A DNA stretch of 64,000 nt from Nageia nagi. Lineage: Eukaryota > Pinophyta. Under the pieces are notes generated by a model. That model was given only the letters and a program-made list of their open reading frames with translations. It had not been told where the DNA came from and did not search any database. The stretch lies in the NCBI GenBank assembly GCA_050084985.1, contig JBITNC010000001.1, positions 41,354,001 to 41,418,000 on the forward strand. The letters run 5' to 3'. The position numbers and the translations under genes were made by a program. Shown here in pieces: positions 49,688 through 62,595 of the stretch. Position 1 is the first letter of the stretch; each line of letters starts with the position of its first letter.

Positions 49688-49710
49688 TTCAAGTCCCATC
49701 GAGCATGCCA
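49688..49710 (-). other. E2 primer binding site (non-iMet tRNA)
   Basis: On the plus strand the 23 bases end in CCA and look like a tRNA 3' end: a T-loop TTCAAGT, five stem bases CCCAT, seven acceptor bases CGAGCAT, discriminator G and CCA. Four bases (AAAA) separate it from TG of the LTR at 49715. This is the expected place and orientation for a minus-strand element. It is not complementary to initiator Met; the tRNA identity was not determined. Confidence 0.75.
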
Positions 49711-49714
49711 AAAA

Positions 49715-51918
49715 TGAAATTTTTTACTATTGATCAGTATAATGTAACCTTAAAGAGTTTGGTCTAGTTGATTTCTCCATTGCTCATAATAGTAGGTTTC
49801 TTGAAAGAGTAGAAGGTGGTGGGAATGTGCTCATGTTGATTTTCTACTCAATGTTTAGGTTATAGGTTGGTTCCTATCTATTATGAAGGTTAAAAGTAAT
49901 AGGAAAGAGATAAAAGGTATAGAGTTACAAGAAAGAGATTAAAAAATTGAATTGAAACTAAAGCAAGAACTTCATAGCCTAAGCATTGCAACAAAATCAA
50001 CAATCCATAACCAAGATTAAAAATAGCAAGCTATCTCACACTTGGGGTCTCACAATCATAATACACAACCACAAATTAAGACATCATCTCATACATAACA
50101 TTTACAAAAGCAATAAATAACCACTTGTTGTAGAAGGGAAAAGCATTATCTATTTGCATTATCATATATGAAAGTATCTTACAAATCTAGGCAAATTTGC
50201 TAGAATGTTCAATCTCTTTGATTTCTAATAGTTTACCATTTATACATTTACATGCCCTAGTGGGTTGTTTTCTATCATTAATATACATAATTACTCATCT
50301 TGATTGAAACAAGATAAGAAAACTATTTACAATAAATATTACAACTATGTTAGATTACACAATAAATAAGTACCAATAGTATGACTATCTAGGAATTTGA
50401 ATTTTTTGAATAATCATATTCATTGAGCTGTAATCCTCCTAACATGTCATTAACTACTCCTTCTTTGGCCTTGTAGTTAATTAAAGATGGTGTTGTATCT
50501 AATTGAAAAAGTACTCATATACTGATAGATATGATCTAGCACTATGTTCTATCGATAGCTATCTACTTCTATATAATTATTGATAATCCATACTATAGTT
50601 TTTAAATGAATAGAGTAATGGAGGGTTTTGAATAGTATATTCACCTAGTTTGAGAAGAAACTACTACTATTATGTGGAATTGAGTTGAAGTTAACACATT
50701 AATAGGGCCCTAGGGGTCAAACAATTAAGATCAAGTGGACTTGGGTGTTACTTCTTTTCCATTACTCTTACCATAGTCTAGTGGGTATTATTTCTTTTCT
50801 CTAGGTTCTATTAATGAACTGGCTCTCCTTAGTACCCATTGATTTTAGCAAAAATTTTTGACATCATCACTCAAAATCAATGGTATTTATTTGGGATCTT
50901 CTTGAATCATCACCTGCCATTACTTGTTTTGGGACCTATTGAATTTAGCCAAAAGTTCTGACATCATCATTCAAACTCAATGGGCTCTATTTGGGATCTT
51001 TTTGAATCATCATCTATTAGTACTTGTTTTGGGATCCACTAATTTTAGCCAAAAGTTTTAACATCATCATTCAAAATTAGCAGGCTTTATCTAGGATCTT
51101 CTTGAATCATCACCTACCATGATTTTAGCCAAAAATTCTAACATCATCATTCAAAATTGATGGGCTCTATTTGAGATCTTCTTGAATCATCACCTACCAT
51201 TACTTGTTCCAAGACTTGCTAATTACTTGGAAATAACTTAGACTTATTTATAAAAACTTTCAAAACACTATATTTACAACTCTCATACACTATATCTACA
51301 ACTCCCAAATATTGTATCTACAACTCCTACATATTTCTTTAGACTTTTCTCTTCCTATACATAATTATTTTATAGATATAGTTTCCACCCCATTTGACTA
51401 TTAATATGATTTAAGGTAAATTCTTAAGAATTATTACAACACCCGATTATCTTTGACTAGAAATTTACAAGGCAAAAATATCAAAGATAAGGACCCATAT
51501 ATACAATATCTGAATTATACATACAATAGTTGGATCTTAAGAACACCCAAAATTATTTAATCTTAGGGCTAATAGAAGATTCAAATTTAATTTTTAAAGG
51601 AATAGAGTTGGAATAGAAAGAATTTTCTAAAAAGAATGAAAGAATGATAGTATGTTACCCTAACCTAGAGTGCAATTTTGAAGGAATACAATCTTTTGGT
51701 AGCTCTTGGGGATTTTGCCTACTAGAGAATAGGAGCCACTACTTGTTGCTTCCAGCATCTTTTGTAGATGTAGATTTAGTAGGGGTATTAAGTGGTGGAA
51801 TCAACTTTGCTAGGAGAAAGGGGTGCATCTTTTTAATCCAAATCTTTAAGGTCCTAATAGTCAACTTGTGACAAAACATGGGATGCTTGAATCTTTACAA
51901 TATCTACTCTGAAACTCA
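49715..51918 (-). repeat. 5' LTR of E2
   Basis: Partner of 36841-39545 without the solo LTR. It contains the four ~100-bp units (50834-51213, the last joined by a ~20-bp deletion) and three 22-bp units (51269-51334). Near 51640-51870 its minus strand reads like the C-terminal part of the extra ORF, as in the 3' LTR. Confidence 0.9.
50834..51213. repeat. 100-bp tandem units in E2 5' LTR
   Basis: Four units beginning 'acccattgattttagc', with a ~20-bp deletion at the junction of units three and four (51120). Same register as 37904-38303. Confidence 0.92.
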
Positions 51919-54209
51919 TCATAATATTAATAAAGGAAGTGCTTAATTGTAATTAATATTCATCATTCTCCCCAACAACCATCCAAGATATGCAACCTCA
52001 CTTCCCAAAATCTTTCTTTGCATATTTTTCTTCTTAAGTATGCAAATAAATCAATTGATCCAACTCTTACAACCATAACACGATTGAAATAACCCAATGT
52101 AAGAAACATATAAATATACTTTTTATCCATCATATCTTTATGAAATTAAGCATTATTAATATTTTTTACATGTATTTTTCCTATCACAAACAACAAGCTC
52201 TGAACATAAGAAGGTAAACCACTTTTAGTTATAACTTATCTTTTAACTAACATGTTTGAAACCCATGTTTAGCATACATCTTCATAAATAGCCCAAACCA
52301 CAAATATCAGTCAATATAATTTACTTCATATTTATCCAAGCCCTTGGATGTCCTTCTTTTACATTGGGGAAAAGGATAGGTTTCAAACCAAATTGCGACA
52401 TGTTTGATTATTTAATGTTCTCAAAATTTTATTTCTATTTTGCACATACGCTTTGTAGGATTTTTGTAATCAGTATAATGGTGAGTATGTAGTAATACCT
52501 TAAAAAATTAAAAGAGGGACACCATCTTCATCTTCAAGGGTAACTATTGCAAAATGTCTTCTTCATCACCTTCATAACAAGAAAAGGAAGATCTCCAAAT
52601 AAGTAACCACACAAATCAACCAAAGATAGAAGCACATGATCAAATCTATAGTTTCAATAATAGTAAGATAATGTAATGTCCTCCAAAAATATATATTCTC
52701 ATTAATATTTCTCCAAAAATACATAAAGCATTTCACAAATCCATAAAATATCTTTTAATTTTATATTATATAATTAAATATATTTGTAAAATAAAATGCT
52801 CTTCAAAAAGGATAATATGCATACAAATTATGAATATAAATATGCCTCCAAATTATAACCTTAAAAATCCACACCTAACAAAAATATTTTATTGAAAAAG
52901 AATAAGAAATTGATCAATTTAGAGAAAACATATCCTTTGATTTTTTGAAAAGGCTTCAAAATACTACCAAATTCTATTTTATCAAAGTTCTAATCACAAT
53001 TAGAGTTTATACATGTTCACCCATTTTGGCATTCTCAACCAACTTTCTAGTGTGAGACTTTAATGATAGATGAGTCAATAAAGGGTAAAGTGTGCTCATA
53101 TGGTGTTACGATCGAATGCCAAGAAGTGAAAAATATGAAAGGGTATATGTATTTAACAACCCAAATGTAATTTCTAACCTTATGTTATGTTGGTAGAGAA
53201 GTAATTATTTATCATTAACCTTCACATCACACAACATAAGTATTTTAGAATATACCTTACTATCTTCTAACAAATTGTGCACTAGATGCACATTAGCATG
53301 AGATAATAGGCAGGCAACATGTTCCAAGGCAAGGTTTGGTGCACACATAATATATGTTAGAATGATTTAGGTAAATATGTTGAATATGATTCATGTTATC
53401 CTAATGATATATCATGTAATGAAACTCCCCCAATAGCATATGTTAGAAAGATGTTAATTTTGATTGCATAGTCTAACAATTACATTTGTTTAAAAATATC
53501 TTTGGCATTATCAATAAATCTATAATATTAACATCTAGATATTATTTTATGCTATATGGTTGACTCTCTCTTATATTTATTTTGTAAAATGACACTTGCA
53601 TCCTCTACATATTCTTTCAATTTTAATGAATGTATGACAAAGTATTTACAACCATAATAGTTTATAAAGCTTCACTTTCTAAGAAACTATGATATATTTA
53701 TATACTCAATTGTAAATCCATGAATTTGGTATATGTTTAAAAGATTCCTATAAAGATGCTTATATTTTTTATTCTTGCATTTCTCAATTGCTTCCTAAGC
53801 TCACACAATTTTTTGTTGCATCCTCTATTTATTCTTGAACCCCTATTTTTCATAGCATTAAGAATGGCCTTTGATACTTTAAAAACATTTAAGATATTTT
53901 GATCTAAAATGGATAAATTTATAATTTTGATCATCCATGAGAAGAGGTTAGTTCACTAAGGATATTTATGCTCAAAATCATACATACTCAAGCAATTTAA
54001 TGATTTAGATCCATAAGGTTAACAACATTGGCATCATGCAAGCCTAAAATTAGGGTTCTAATATCATTTCAATAGCATTGACATCATTTTGTTGAGACAT
54101 TTGAAGCAAGGAAATAAATTTTGAAGGTCATTTCAATTGTCATATTCATTTTGGAAGATATTTTTCTCATGTTCAAAGCCATTGATCATGGGTTTATCTC
54201 GTTATTATT
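51919..54209. other. AT-rich intergenic DNA
   Basis: No element ends or coding sequence recognised. The open frame 53737-53934 (minus, 65 codons) is Asn/Lys/Ile-rich and probably chance. Confidence 0.6.
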
Positions 54210-54594
54210 GTTAGTACCATTATATACTATTATTGATAGAATTTGACAAGTCTAATGATGATATTATGAAGGTTAGAGTGTTGCATATGTAAGGAGGAGC
54301 ATTGTAGGTTGTACATTGCAATGCTTATTCCATTTATTTCATATTTGTAATGCTCTATTGGCCAAAATAAGTTTAGATCACCCATTAAACTAGATGTACT
54401 CTTACAGTGACACGAACCAATATAAATTTATATGTATCTTTCTTGGTCTATGTGCATTTTATTATTGTTATTCATTTTTAGGTTTTAATATATAGTGAAA
54501 AATACATATGTGATGTTGTATGAGAAATAAAAGTAAGTAAATTTGTATTTGAATATGCAAGTAATCCATAGGCTTCTGGTGATTATAGATCACA

Positions 54595-54607
54595 TGGTAT
54601 CAAAGTT
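54595..54607 (+). other. E3 primer binding site, mutated
   Basis: TGGTATCAAAGTT directly after 'gatcaca', matching the iMet-type TGGTATCAGAGC with two or three transitions. It supports an LTR ending at about 54594. Confidence 0.65.
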
Positions 54608-54700
54608 GATTAATAGATTTTTATTGAGGCTTGTGAATGCAAGGTAGAAGATCTTAAAGAGAGGATTTGTTTCCTTTTTATATAGAAAGTGGAAGAATTT

Positions 54701-55950
54701 TTATGAGCCCAACCCATTTTTTCATGCTAAAACATACCCTAGGAGAGGGACATTTGCCTTCAACCTTCAGATCTTACCAGTCAAGCATGAAATAATACAA
54801 AACATCTAACTTATAGCTATGAAGGGCAGTAATGATGCAAACAAAATAATATCCAAAGAAATACAACATAGGACTTAGGAAACTAAATTAGGAATTAAAT
54901 AATAAAAATGCACTTCTAGATCCAACATCCAAGCTAACCCTAATGCAATTGTATTGATATACCAATGAAGATTTCAATTACATATGTTTTGGACCTAAGG
55001 AGCTTACATTAGGATTTCATCCAATAGTGTTATTTTAGATGGATATAGGGCCTTACCAATCATAATAGGGACAAGCCCAAGCCCAGGGCTTCCCTACCTC
55101 TTTCCTATGGAACAACTAGAGTTCCTCTCCCAAATGATTAAGTAAGCAAGAGCCTAGCCTTCTATCACCTTAAGACCTCAAATGCATACTAGTTACTACA
55201 AGTGAAAAATATAGATTTATCACACTCAATTCAAATAAGGGGGTTTAATCATATATTTTACATATTTCTTATGAGCTAGGTATTTTTATTTTATAAATGG
55301 AGTGGTTGATCTTCTAATCTCAAGTTGAGTTGATCCAATGATTTATAAGAGTGATATGTGTTCTCTTACTAACATCATTGAATATAGGATGCCTTAGGAT
55401 GGGAGTGATCACATACAAGGGATAAGAATACTAATGTAATACAAGGGAAGATTTAAAAGTACCATAGTATCAATTCTATGAGCTAGTGACCCTCCAAAAG
55501 TGTGATGTGGGGTCTTAGAGATTTCAAATTATCAATGTAGGGGTCTATACACCCTCCTTAGCCCAATGTCAAAGTGTGGGATCCTTTCAATGCCTCGAGA
55601 TACCAAATATCTCTCCAAATGTACCACATCTAAGCATAGGAGTTTTCAATATGTATCATAGTTGGTGTAATCACCTAGGAGTATGCTATACCTTGAAGAG
55701 GGAAGCATTAATTGCAAGAGGATCATCTAATTCTAATATTACAATTTTCAAGGTAAGGAATATGCAACACCTCATTATTGGAGACTAACATTGCATTTAC
55801 AATTATAATGGTTTTGGTATCACAAATACAACATTATTGGCATATCAAGACACTCAATTATACATATTAGACTAAGTAAGAGCCCAAAATTCCATAATTA
55901 GAGCAATTAACTAGTCTTTAAGTGGAATTTATAATAATTAGCCAAATAAC
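54701..55950 (+). repeat. Repeat beginning TTATGAGCCCAA, related to 63768-64000
   Basis: The first ~230 bp align to 63768-64000 ('ctaggaga.gga', 'agcatgaa.taatac', 'atagctat', 'cttctagatccaa.atcca') in the same orientation. It lies in the E3 leader. It may be an LTR of a further gypsy family starting TGATGAGCCC; the right border was not found, so the end given is only where gag-like DNA begins to be readable. Confidence 0.5.
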
Positions 55951-56140
55951 ACCTAAAATTTAAAAAAAAGAAAAAAATACTCCCAATCTAATGTTCCCAT
56001 TTATCAATTGTGAAATGGGAAAAACACAATAAAAATGGGGAAATTACAAGAAGGATTAGAAGAGAAAATTCCATGGATGATTTGGAAGAGATATAGTCAG
56101 ATAGAAAGATAGATTTTGAGTTTGAGAGGAGATTTGTTAC

Positions 56141-57114
56141 AATGGAGAATAACATTGCTAGAATCATGGAATGCCATAGGGTAGAAAATACAAGGAAGAA
56201 ACTATAACACCATAAATTTATAGCTACATATCAGATATTGGAGGTGCTTCTCATGGCACCACTTCATTACCATTCAAAGTAGAGGTAAAACTTGAAATCC
56301 TTACTTTTGGAGGGGATGTAGATGTTGAGAAACTCAATATCTAGTTGAAAAAATATGAGGTATATTTTCAAATTCATTAAGTTTTAGATGATATTCAAAA
56401 TATTTCCTTTGCAATATTGACATTGTGTGGTCATAAATTAATTTGGTGGGAAAGTCATATTTAGTTCCACTAACATGAAAACCTGCAACTACCCATCTCT
56501 TCTTGGGATTAATTCCAAAATTTTTTAAGAGACCAATTCTATCCATTAGGTCATCATAATAAATAATTTATAAAATACTAGTTCTTTAGAAATCAAATAG
56601 GATAATCAATCCAAGAATACACTACAAAATTTCGTAGACAAGAAATTGTTTTTGGGATTTCTCTTAAGGATTTTCAAGTTTTGATGAAGTATGATGGAGG
56701 ATTACATAGTCATTTGCAAAATATTATTATGTTGCTTAATACTAATAATCTTGACCAAGTAAGTGTGTAGGAATATTTGGAAGAAGAAAGGAGGAAAAGG
56801 AAACAATATGAAAACTCTAAGAATAATTCAAATAGTGTGGGGAATCAAGAAGGGAGTAAATTTCAAGACAAAGGTAAGGGAAAATAACAAGAGAACAAAA
56901 TCACTAACACTTAAAACAAGGAAAGTGAAAGTAGGCATTGTTCACATTGTGACAAGGATGGTCATGTGGATGAGAAATTTTAAAAGCTTCACCCAAAATT
57001 GTATCCATACAAGAAGAAAAGGGATTTGTATAAGAATGTAATGCTAACTAAGAGTGAGGATGTTGAAGGTAGTGCAAATTTTGATTATACACTTAAATGA
57101 GAAATAGTCCAAGA
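56141..57114 (+). pseudogene. E3 gag remnant
   Basis: In one plus frame the text reads 'FGGDVDVEKLN', 'LTLCGHKLIWWESHI', 'QFYPLGHHNK', 'KFRRQEIVFGISLKDF', 'MKYDGGLHSHLQN', 'EYLEEERRKRKQ', and a zinc knuckle CSHCDKDGHVDEKF, in which the last Cys reads Phe. A Lys-rich tail with 'KLHPKLYPYKKK' follows. More than ten TAA/TAG/TGA codons interrupt it. The open frame 56763-57041 is a different frame and not the protein. It is the RNA-binding structural protein of E3. The beginning is approximate (ATG 56152 region). Confidence 0.75.
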
Positions 57115-57119
57115 ATTTG
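57115..57119. repeat. E4 target site copy (left)
   Basis: ATTTG before the 5' LTR; the right copy is AGTTG at 62591-62595, four of five bases equal. Confidence 0.75.
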
Positions 57120-57635
57120 TGTTGAAAATTATAATGCATTATTGAGTAATATATCTCTTTAATGTAAACACATGATATAAATCCACTTAATGCTTAAAGT
57201 ATCTCTAGATACCTTAAAGCATTAAAGGAATAAATATGGAAAACATTTTAACCTTACTCTTGGGTAAAAAGGTGGTTAAAGAGTGGGTTTCATATTATAA
57301 ATTGAGAGGTATTCCCCCTCTCATTGTACTTGTAGAAGCATGAAGATACTATTCTTGTAGAGTTGTAAGAATGCTCTTGTAGGAGCTTTGTAAAAGAATT
57401 ATTGAGAATTTGTAGGAGAGTTCTCTTATGTGAAGTAATAGAAGACATGGTTCAAAGTGGATGTATAATTTGTTCTTAGTTATATAGTTTCATCTTATAA
57501 ATATAGTTCTCTTGTGTGAAGTAATAGTGTGTTCTCATTTATGTGAATTATTTGTTCTTAGTTATATAGTTGAAAGTTAGATTTGTTGGAGAAGCAATAA
57601 GAGATATTGGTTTATGAAATCCTTCAATTCCATCA
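57120..57635 (+). repeat. E4 5' LTR
   Basis: 516 bp. It is 42 bp longer than its partner, in part because a block around 'gtgaagtaatag' and 'ttcttagttatatagtt' is repeated. Confidence 0.93.
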
Positions 57636-57637
57636 TG

Positions 57638-57650
57638 TGGTATCAGAGCC
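57638..57650 (+). other. E4 primer binding site
   Basis: TGGTATCAGAGCC, complementary to initiator tRNA-Met, two bases from the LTR end. Confidence 0.95.
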
Positions 57651-58703
57651 TCCTTATGGTGATCTCCTTCAAGTCTCTACTTAGTGATCTTGAGGTAACT
57701 CTTCTCAAATTTAAGGTATACCTATCCCCTAATCTTGTTTCAATTCTATTTTGAAACTAAAAGCTAGATCTACTATATTTTGTATGGTTAGATTGAAAAT
57801 TTTGATAGATCCAATTTAGGGTTAGAATTTTTTATTCTTCAACTTATTTAACCTTTTTTTTTAAGGTTAAGCATTAGATATATTATTATTTTTTAGATAT
57901 AATTAATATCTCTAATACTTGATATTTAAAATTATTAATACTAACATATTTTATATTCAAGATAATGGGCTCAAATTTAAGGTAAAATTTTACCTTAGCT
58001 ACATGTTAGTAGTATTTAAAAACTAGATCTAACATATGGTATATGGTTAAATTTTTTAGATCTTGTGAAAATTATCATATCTAATTTTTTGCATAATTAG
58101 ATCTAATGTTTTTACATAACTAGATTGAAAACTATGATGAGATCTATTTAATTTCTTTTTGTAATCTTAAAAAAAAGGATGAATTCATATTTTAAAAAGT
58201 AAAGGATTTTTTAAGCACATGGGTTTCCAATAATTAAATGCATTTTTTTTGAAGCAAGAGGAGCTTTTACTCATGTGGTCTTTTTTAATAAGGAAAAAGG
58301 GCATGGGATTATTTTGGGCATGTTTTTTAAAGATATCTTTTACAAACAAAGTTTTTAGGTTTTTAAAGAGATAAGTTGTTTTTTTTAGAATTCTATTTAC
58401 GAAAAAGAGACATAACTTTTCAAGTTGCTCATTTTAAATAAGGAGGGTAATTATTGCATTTTTCTAAAGTGGATGATGAGTTGTTAACTCATACTTTACA
58501 CCTTTTTCTTCTTCTTCCTTTAAATATTTAGTGACAATTTTTGTTTATGAGCATTAATAAATGCAATTTTTAAGCTTACTCATTAATTTTTAAGTTTACG
58601 AGAGGGCATGTGGAATTAAAAAGCAAAGTAGTGGAGTGGATGGGAAATAATAGATGCAATTCTTTTTAACTCACTATTTATTAATTTATTTTTCTTTTTT
58701 GTA

Positions 58704-58722
58704 ACATACATACATACATACA

Positions 58723-58776
<54 letters not shown>
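58704..58776. repeat. (ACAT)n-(TA)n compound microsatellite
   Basis: About twelve ACAT units run into about twelve TA units. Confidence 0.97.
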
Positions 58777-58778
<2 letters not shown>

Positions 58779-59690
58779 GGTTTATATGATTTTTTTTAAG
58801 TCTCACAAAAAAAGTTAATTGATCTTTTAATGTACTTGAACAAAATTTATATTTTTTCATAAGACCATGTGAGCATATTATAAAGCTAAATTTATTGCAC
58901 ATTTATTAAACATTATGCATAGTCTTTATTTTTTGAATGTTAAAATTTTATAAGTAACGCTTACACTTATGATTTTTAAAGGGGGCATGCGACCTTAAGG
59001 GTAAAATTTTTACATTTTTTTTTCATAAAATTAATAAATGATTAATGAGCATAGGTGTTATTTAAGCCTTATTTTTGCAATATTGATAAAGTATTTTCAA
59101 ATATGAAAATATTTCAAGTTAAAATTTGGAACCATTTTGTTTGGTTAAGTTTTGCAAAAAAATTGAAGGTAATTTTTTGCCAACTATCATTGCAACAAGT
59201 TTTTGCAAGTATAACAAATTTTCAACATAAATTGGACTAATTTATAACTTTTAAAGCTAAAAATTTTAGCAATAATTATTTGATAGTTTCCAATACATTG
59301 TAAACCAAATTTGGCACAGTTTAATGGAATTTTTTTCTTGTATCATTTTTTAAATATTTTTGATGATAAAGACAAATGGGGAAAGTTGCATTAAACACTA
59401 ATTGTTGTGAATATGCATAAGGTTAATTATTTTTGAATATGCATAATAGTGCTTGGATGTACTAGTTTTTGAAGTGAAAAATAAGATTTCTTTCAAAATT
59501 TGATATGCACTATCCTTATTGATTACAATGTTATTATACTAGTATATGCACAAAAAATGAAAACTCTATAGTGTATTTGTATTGATATTGCACACTATGA
59601 AGAAGCATTGTTGGCGTGCCTCTATATGCACTAAAATGAAAATTTTTATTGCCACTAAAATGAAAATTTGTGATGCATTTGCATGATGTT

Positions 59691-59765
59691 GCTTGGATAT
59701 GCACATTATGATTATGCTTGGATATGCACATTATGATTATGCTTGGATATGCACATTATGATTAT
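59691..59765. repeat. 25-bp tandem repeat, three units
   Basis: GCTTGGATATGCACATTATG followed by ATTAT, at 59691, 59716 and 59741, identical copies followed by a partial fourth. Confidence 0.95.
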
Positions 59766-62107
59766 GCTTGGTATTCTGTGCAATGTATATGCATAGAGTT
59801 TATATACAATGAATATGCATAGTATTTGAATTGAAATTTGTGTAAATTTTTAAACTCTATGATGTGCACTATCCATATTGGTGGCAATGATATTGTGCTT
59901 GTACATGCACATTGTTAAAAAAGAAATTTGTGTGCTAGTGTTTGAAATAAATTTTTTAGAATTTTTTTCAAACCTTATATGTACTATCCTTATATGCACT
60001 ATGCCTGATGTGCATTAGACTACAAATTGATGTATTCAAATTTGTGTATATCTATATATTTGTTATTTTATATCAGTGGTTAATATGGAAGTTTTTGAAC
60101 TTCCAAAAAAAATTTATTCATTTTGTTTGAAGCAATTTTTTTTTCGAAATATCCTCATTATTTGTGCATATTGTTGGATGAAATTTTTTTGGTTGTGCAC
60201 ACATTCTTGTTTGTGCACATTGTTTTGAATCCTAAGTTGGTTGAAATTTTGAGTTGTGCAAAAATTCTTTTTGGAGTAAAGTTTGTAAACTTTCTCAATT
60301 ACAATTCTTATGCATTAATCCTCAAAATTTTTACTTGTGCACATTAAATAATATACTTTTTGGAGTGAAAGGTTTCTAAACTTTCTCTACAAGATTTATT
60401 AAAGATAATTCAATATTGATTACTTTTGAATAAGTAAAAGTAATTATACAAATACCTTTGAGAAATGTATGTTCCTCTCTAATTTTATAGAGCTTATTAA
60501 TATGCATTTTTTTAATAAAATTACTCTTAAGGGGGAGTATAAAATTCAATTATTTTTTAAATGTACTTCTATGTTTGAAAAATTTATCCATGTTTATGGA
60601 TTAATACCACTATACTTCTATGATTGGGAAGCTTATCCATGTTTATGGATTGATTTCTCTATACTTCCATGTTGATAGAAGAATATCCATATTGATGAAT
60701 CAAATCCAAGAACATTTATGACTATAGGTATTGGCTTGGCATATTTGTGATAACTTATAGTGCACTATTTGCCATATTTTTACTTTTATATTGGTAATTT
60801 ATATCCATGATAATGGATTGATTACCACATTGCTATTTTTTAGCAAGTTGTAATCAATGGAGTGGTTAAAAAGGTTCAACCTTCTCTATGACTACATTAT
60901 TAAAGTGATTAAAAAGGTTCTTCCTTCTCCATGATTGCACAAAGTTGTTAAAAAGGTATGCTCTTCTCCAAAATTGAAATTTGTTTGATAAAATTTGAAT
61001 CCTTGCTCTTGGATTAATGCTACCATATTATATCATATGCATCTTGACCAAGTGGCATAGTCAAGTTTGCTTATTGTGGCTTGTGCAATGGCATAGTCAA
61101 ATTTGCTTATTATGGTTAGTTCTTCACAGACAAGAACTTAAGCAGCTTATGTTATGATTTTAAACCATGACTTGGTGGTTTGGTCAATTTGGCATTTTTT
61201 GAGGCTTGAAAATCTTGACTTGGAGATATATTCAAGTGGTTTTTCCTTGTAAATCTTGACTTTATAGTCTGATCAAGTAGGTATTTTTGTAACTTGATGG
61301 TTTGGTCAAGTTAGTTTATTTATGACTTAAAATTTTTTGAATTGATGTTTTACTCAAGTTGGCATTTGATAGTTTGTGGTATGGTTAAGATAATATGGTC
61401 ACACAAGTATTTGATTCGTAAAATTATCATCAAGGTGGAGAAATAAGTTATAAAAATATTATGATGTGATGACACCCTCATATACCAAAATAAATATAAA
61501 ATAATGATTTAAACAAACAAACATAAAAAAAAATGATGATATTTTTTATCCTTGGTTGAGAATGCATTTATATCATTTTGTTAGTTATTCATTTGATAAT
61601 ATTGTGCACATATGATATTGTTGGTATCATGTTATGAATGATACATTTTGTTTAGTATGCACATGTGATATTTAGTTGATGATGTATGTCATATTTGATA
61701 TTGTTCATATGTGATGATTTGGTATCTTTGTACACCATTTGATCAATTTATGGATGAAACGTATCTTATATGAGTGTCTATAATGCATCTAATTGATCTT
61801 GTTTATGATTTGCTTGTAGCTTGTAGGTTTCTTCTTGAGATTGCAAGTTACTTTGGGTATATAGGCTCATGGAGGCTCATCATATCAACATATTGTTGAA
61901 TGACTACTCTTATAGATTGAAATAACTTATGATTAATGATTGTAGTGTAAAAATATTTATTAAAATAGTTAATCAATTGATTTATTATAGAACCATCTAT
62001 ATTTTATTACTTTCTCATAAGTTCTTATCTTCAATTGTATTCTTATGGAGGATAACTCTCTTTCTCTTTCTCTTTGTCTTTTTGACTCTATACACTAATA
62101 TTTCATT

Positions 62108-62116
62108 AAGAAGAAG
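62108..62116 (+). other. E4 polypurine tract
   Basis: AAGAAGAAG abutting TGTTGG of the 3' LTR. Confidence 0.8.
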
Positions 62117-62590
62117 TGTTGGAAATTATAATTCATTATTGAGTAATATCTCTATTTAATATAAACTTATAATGTAAATCCACTTAATGCTTAAAGTATC
62201 TCTAGATACCTTAAAGTATTAAAGGAATAAATATCGAAAAAGCTTTAAACTTACTCACGGGTAAAAGGGTGGTTAAAGAGTGGGTTTCATATTATAAATT
62301 GAGGGGTATACCCCTTCTTATTGTATTGTTAAAAGCATGAATATGCTAGTCTTGTAGAGTTGTAGGAATGATCTTGTAAGAGATTTTTAAAAGAATTCTT
62401 GAGAATTTGTAGGAGAGTTATCTTATAAGAAGTAATAAAAGACATGGTTCAAAGTGGATGTATTCCTAAGAGTTAGAGGAGCCACTATACATTGTATGTG
62501 AATGATTTGTTCTTAGTTATATGGTTGAAAGTTAGATTTGTTGGAGAAGCTACAAGAGATCGTGGTTTATGGAATCCCTCAATTCCATCA
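62117..62590 (+). repeat. E4 3' LTR
   Basis: 474 bp, partner of 57120-57635, followed by AGTTG and then E3 coding remnants. Confidence 0.93.
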
Positions 62591-62595
62591 AGTTG

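Larger units (their letters stand above)
36841..51918 (-). mobile_element. Ty3/gypsy LTR retrotransposon E2, about 15 kb
   Basis: LTRs at 36841-39545 and 49715-51918 start TGAA and agree along their length. Internal minus-strand order is primer site, gag, protease, RNase H, RT, RNase H, integrase, extra ORF, 3' LTR. All reading frames carry stops. The 3' LTR is about 500 bp longer only because a solo LTR has inserted. No matching 5-bp target duplication was found ('aaaat' left of 36841; 'tcata' right of 51918), so ends may be off by a few bases or the flanks have changed. Confidence 0.92.
57651..62107. other. E4 interior, non-coding
   Basis: No retroelement domain is readable in six frames. 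Longest plus open frames (59055-59240, 60123-60347, 60469-60675, 61929-62159) are Phe/Ile/Lys-rich chance frames. A purine string TTAAGGGGGAGTATAAAA at about 60526 resembles an internal polypurine tract. Multiple short direct repeats occur between 59.5 and 61.4 kb. Confidence 0.75.
57120..62590 (+). mobile_element. Non-coding LTR retrotransposon E4 (LARD-like)
   Basis: LTRs at 57120-57635 and 62117-62590 (TGTTG...CCATCA), primer site TGGTATCAGAGCC two bases after the first, and a purine tract AAGAAGAAG directly before the second. The 4.5-kb interior shows no gag or pol in any frame, only AT-rich DNA with 'gatatgcacattatg' and 'ttgatggtttggtcaag' type short repeats. It therefore moved with another element's proteins. 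It splits E3: gag ends at 57114 and the E3 protease frame resumes right after 62595. LTRs differ at roughly 11% of sites by eye, plus length differences. Confidence 0.93.

Noticed and set aside
56763-57041. 92-codon plus frame rich in Lys/Arg
   Set aside because: Another frame of the E3 gag zinc-knuckle region; the gag frame itself is recognised.
58681-58902. 73-codon minus frame
   Set aside because: Translation of the ACAT/TA microsatellite (Met-Tyr-Val-Cys repeats).
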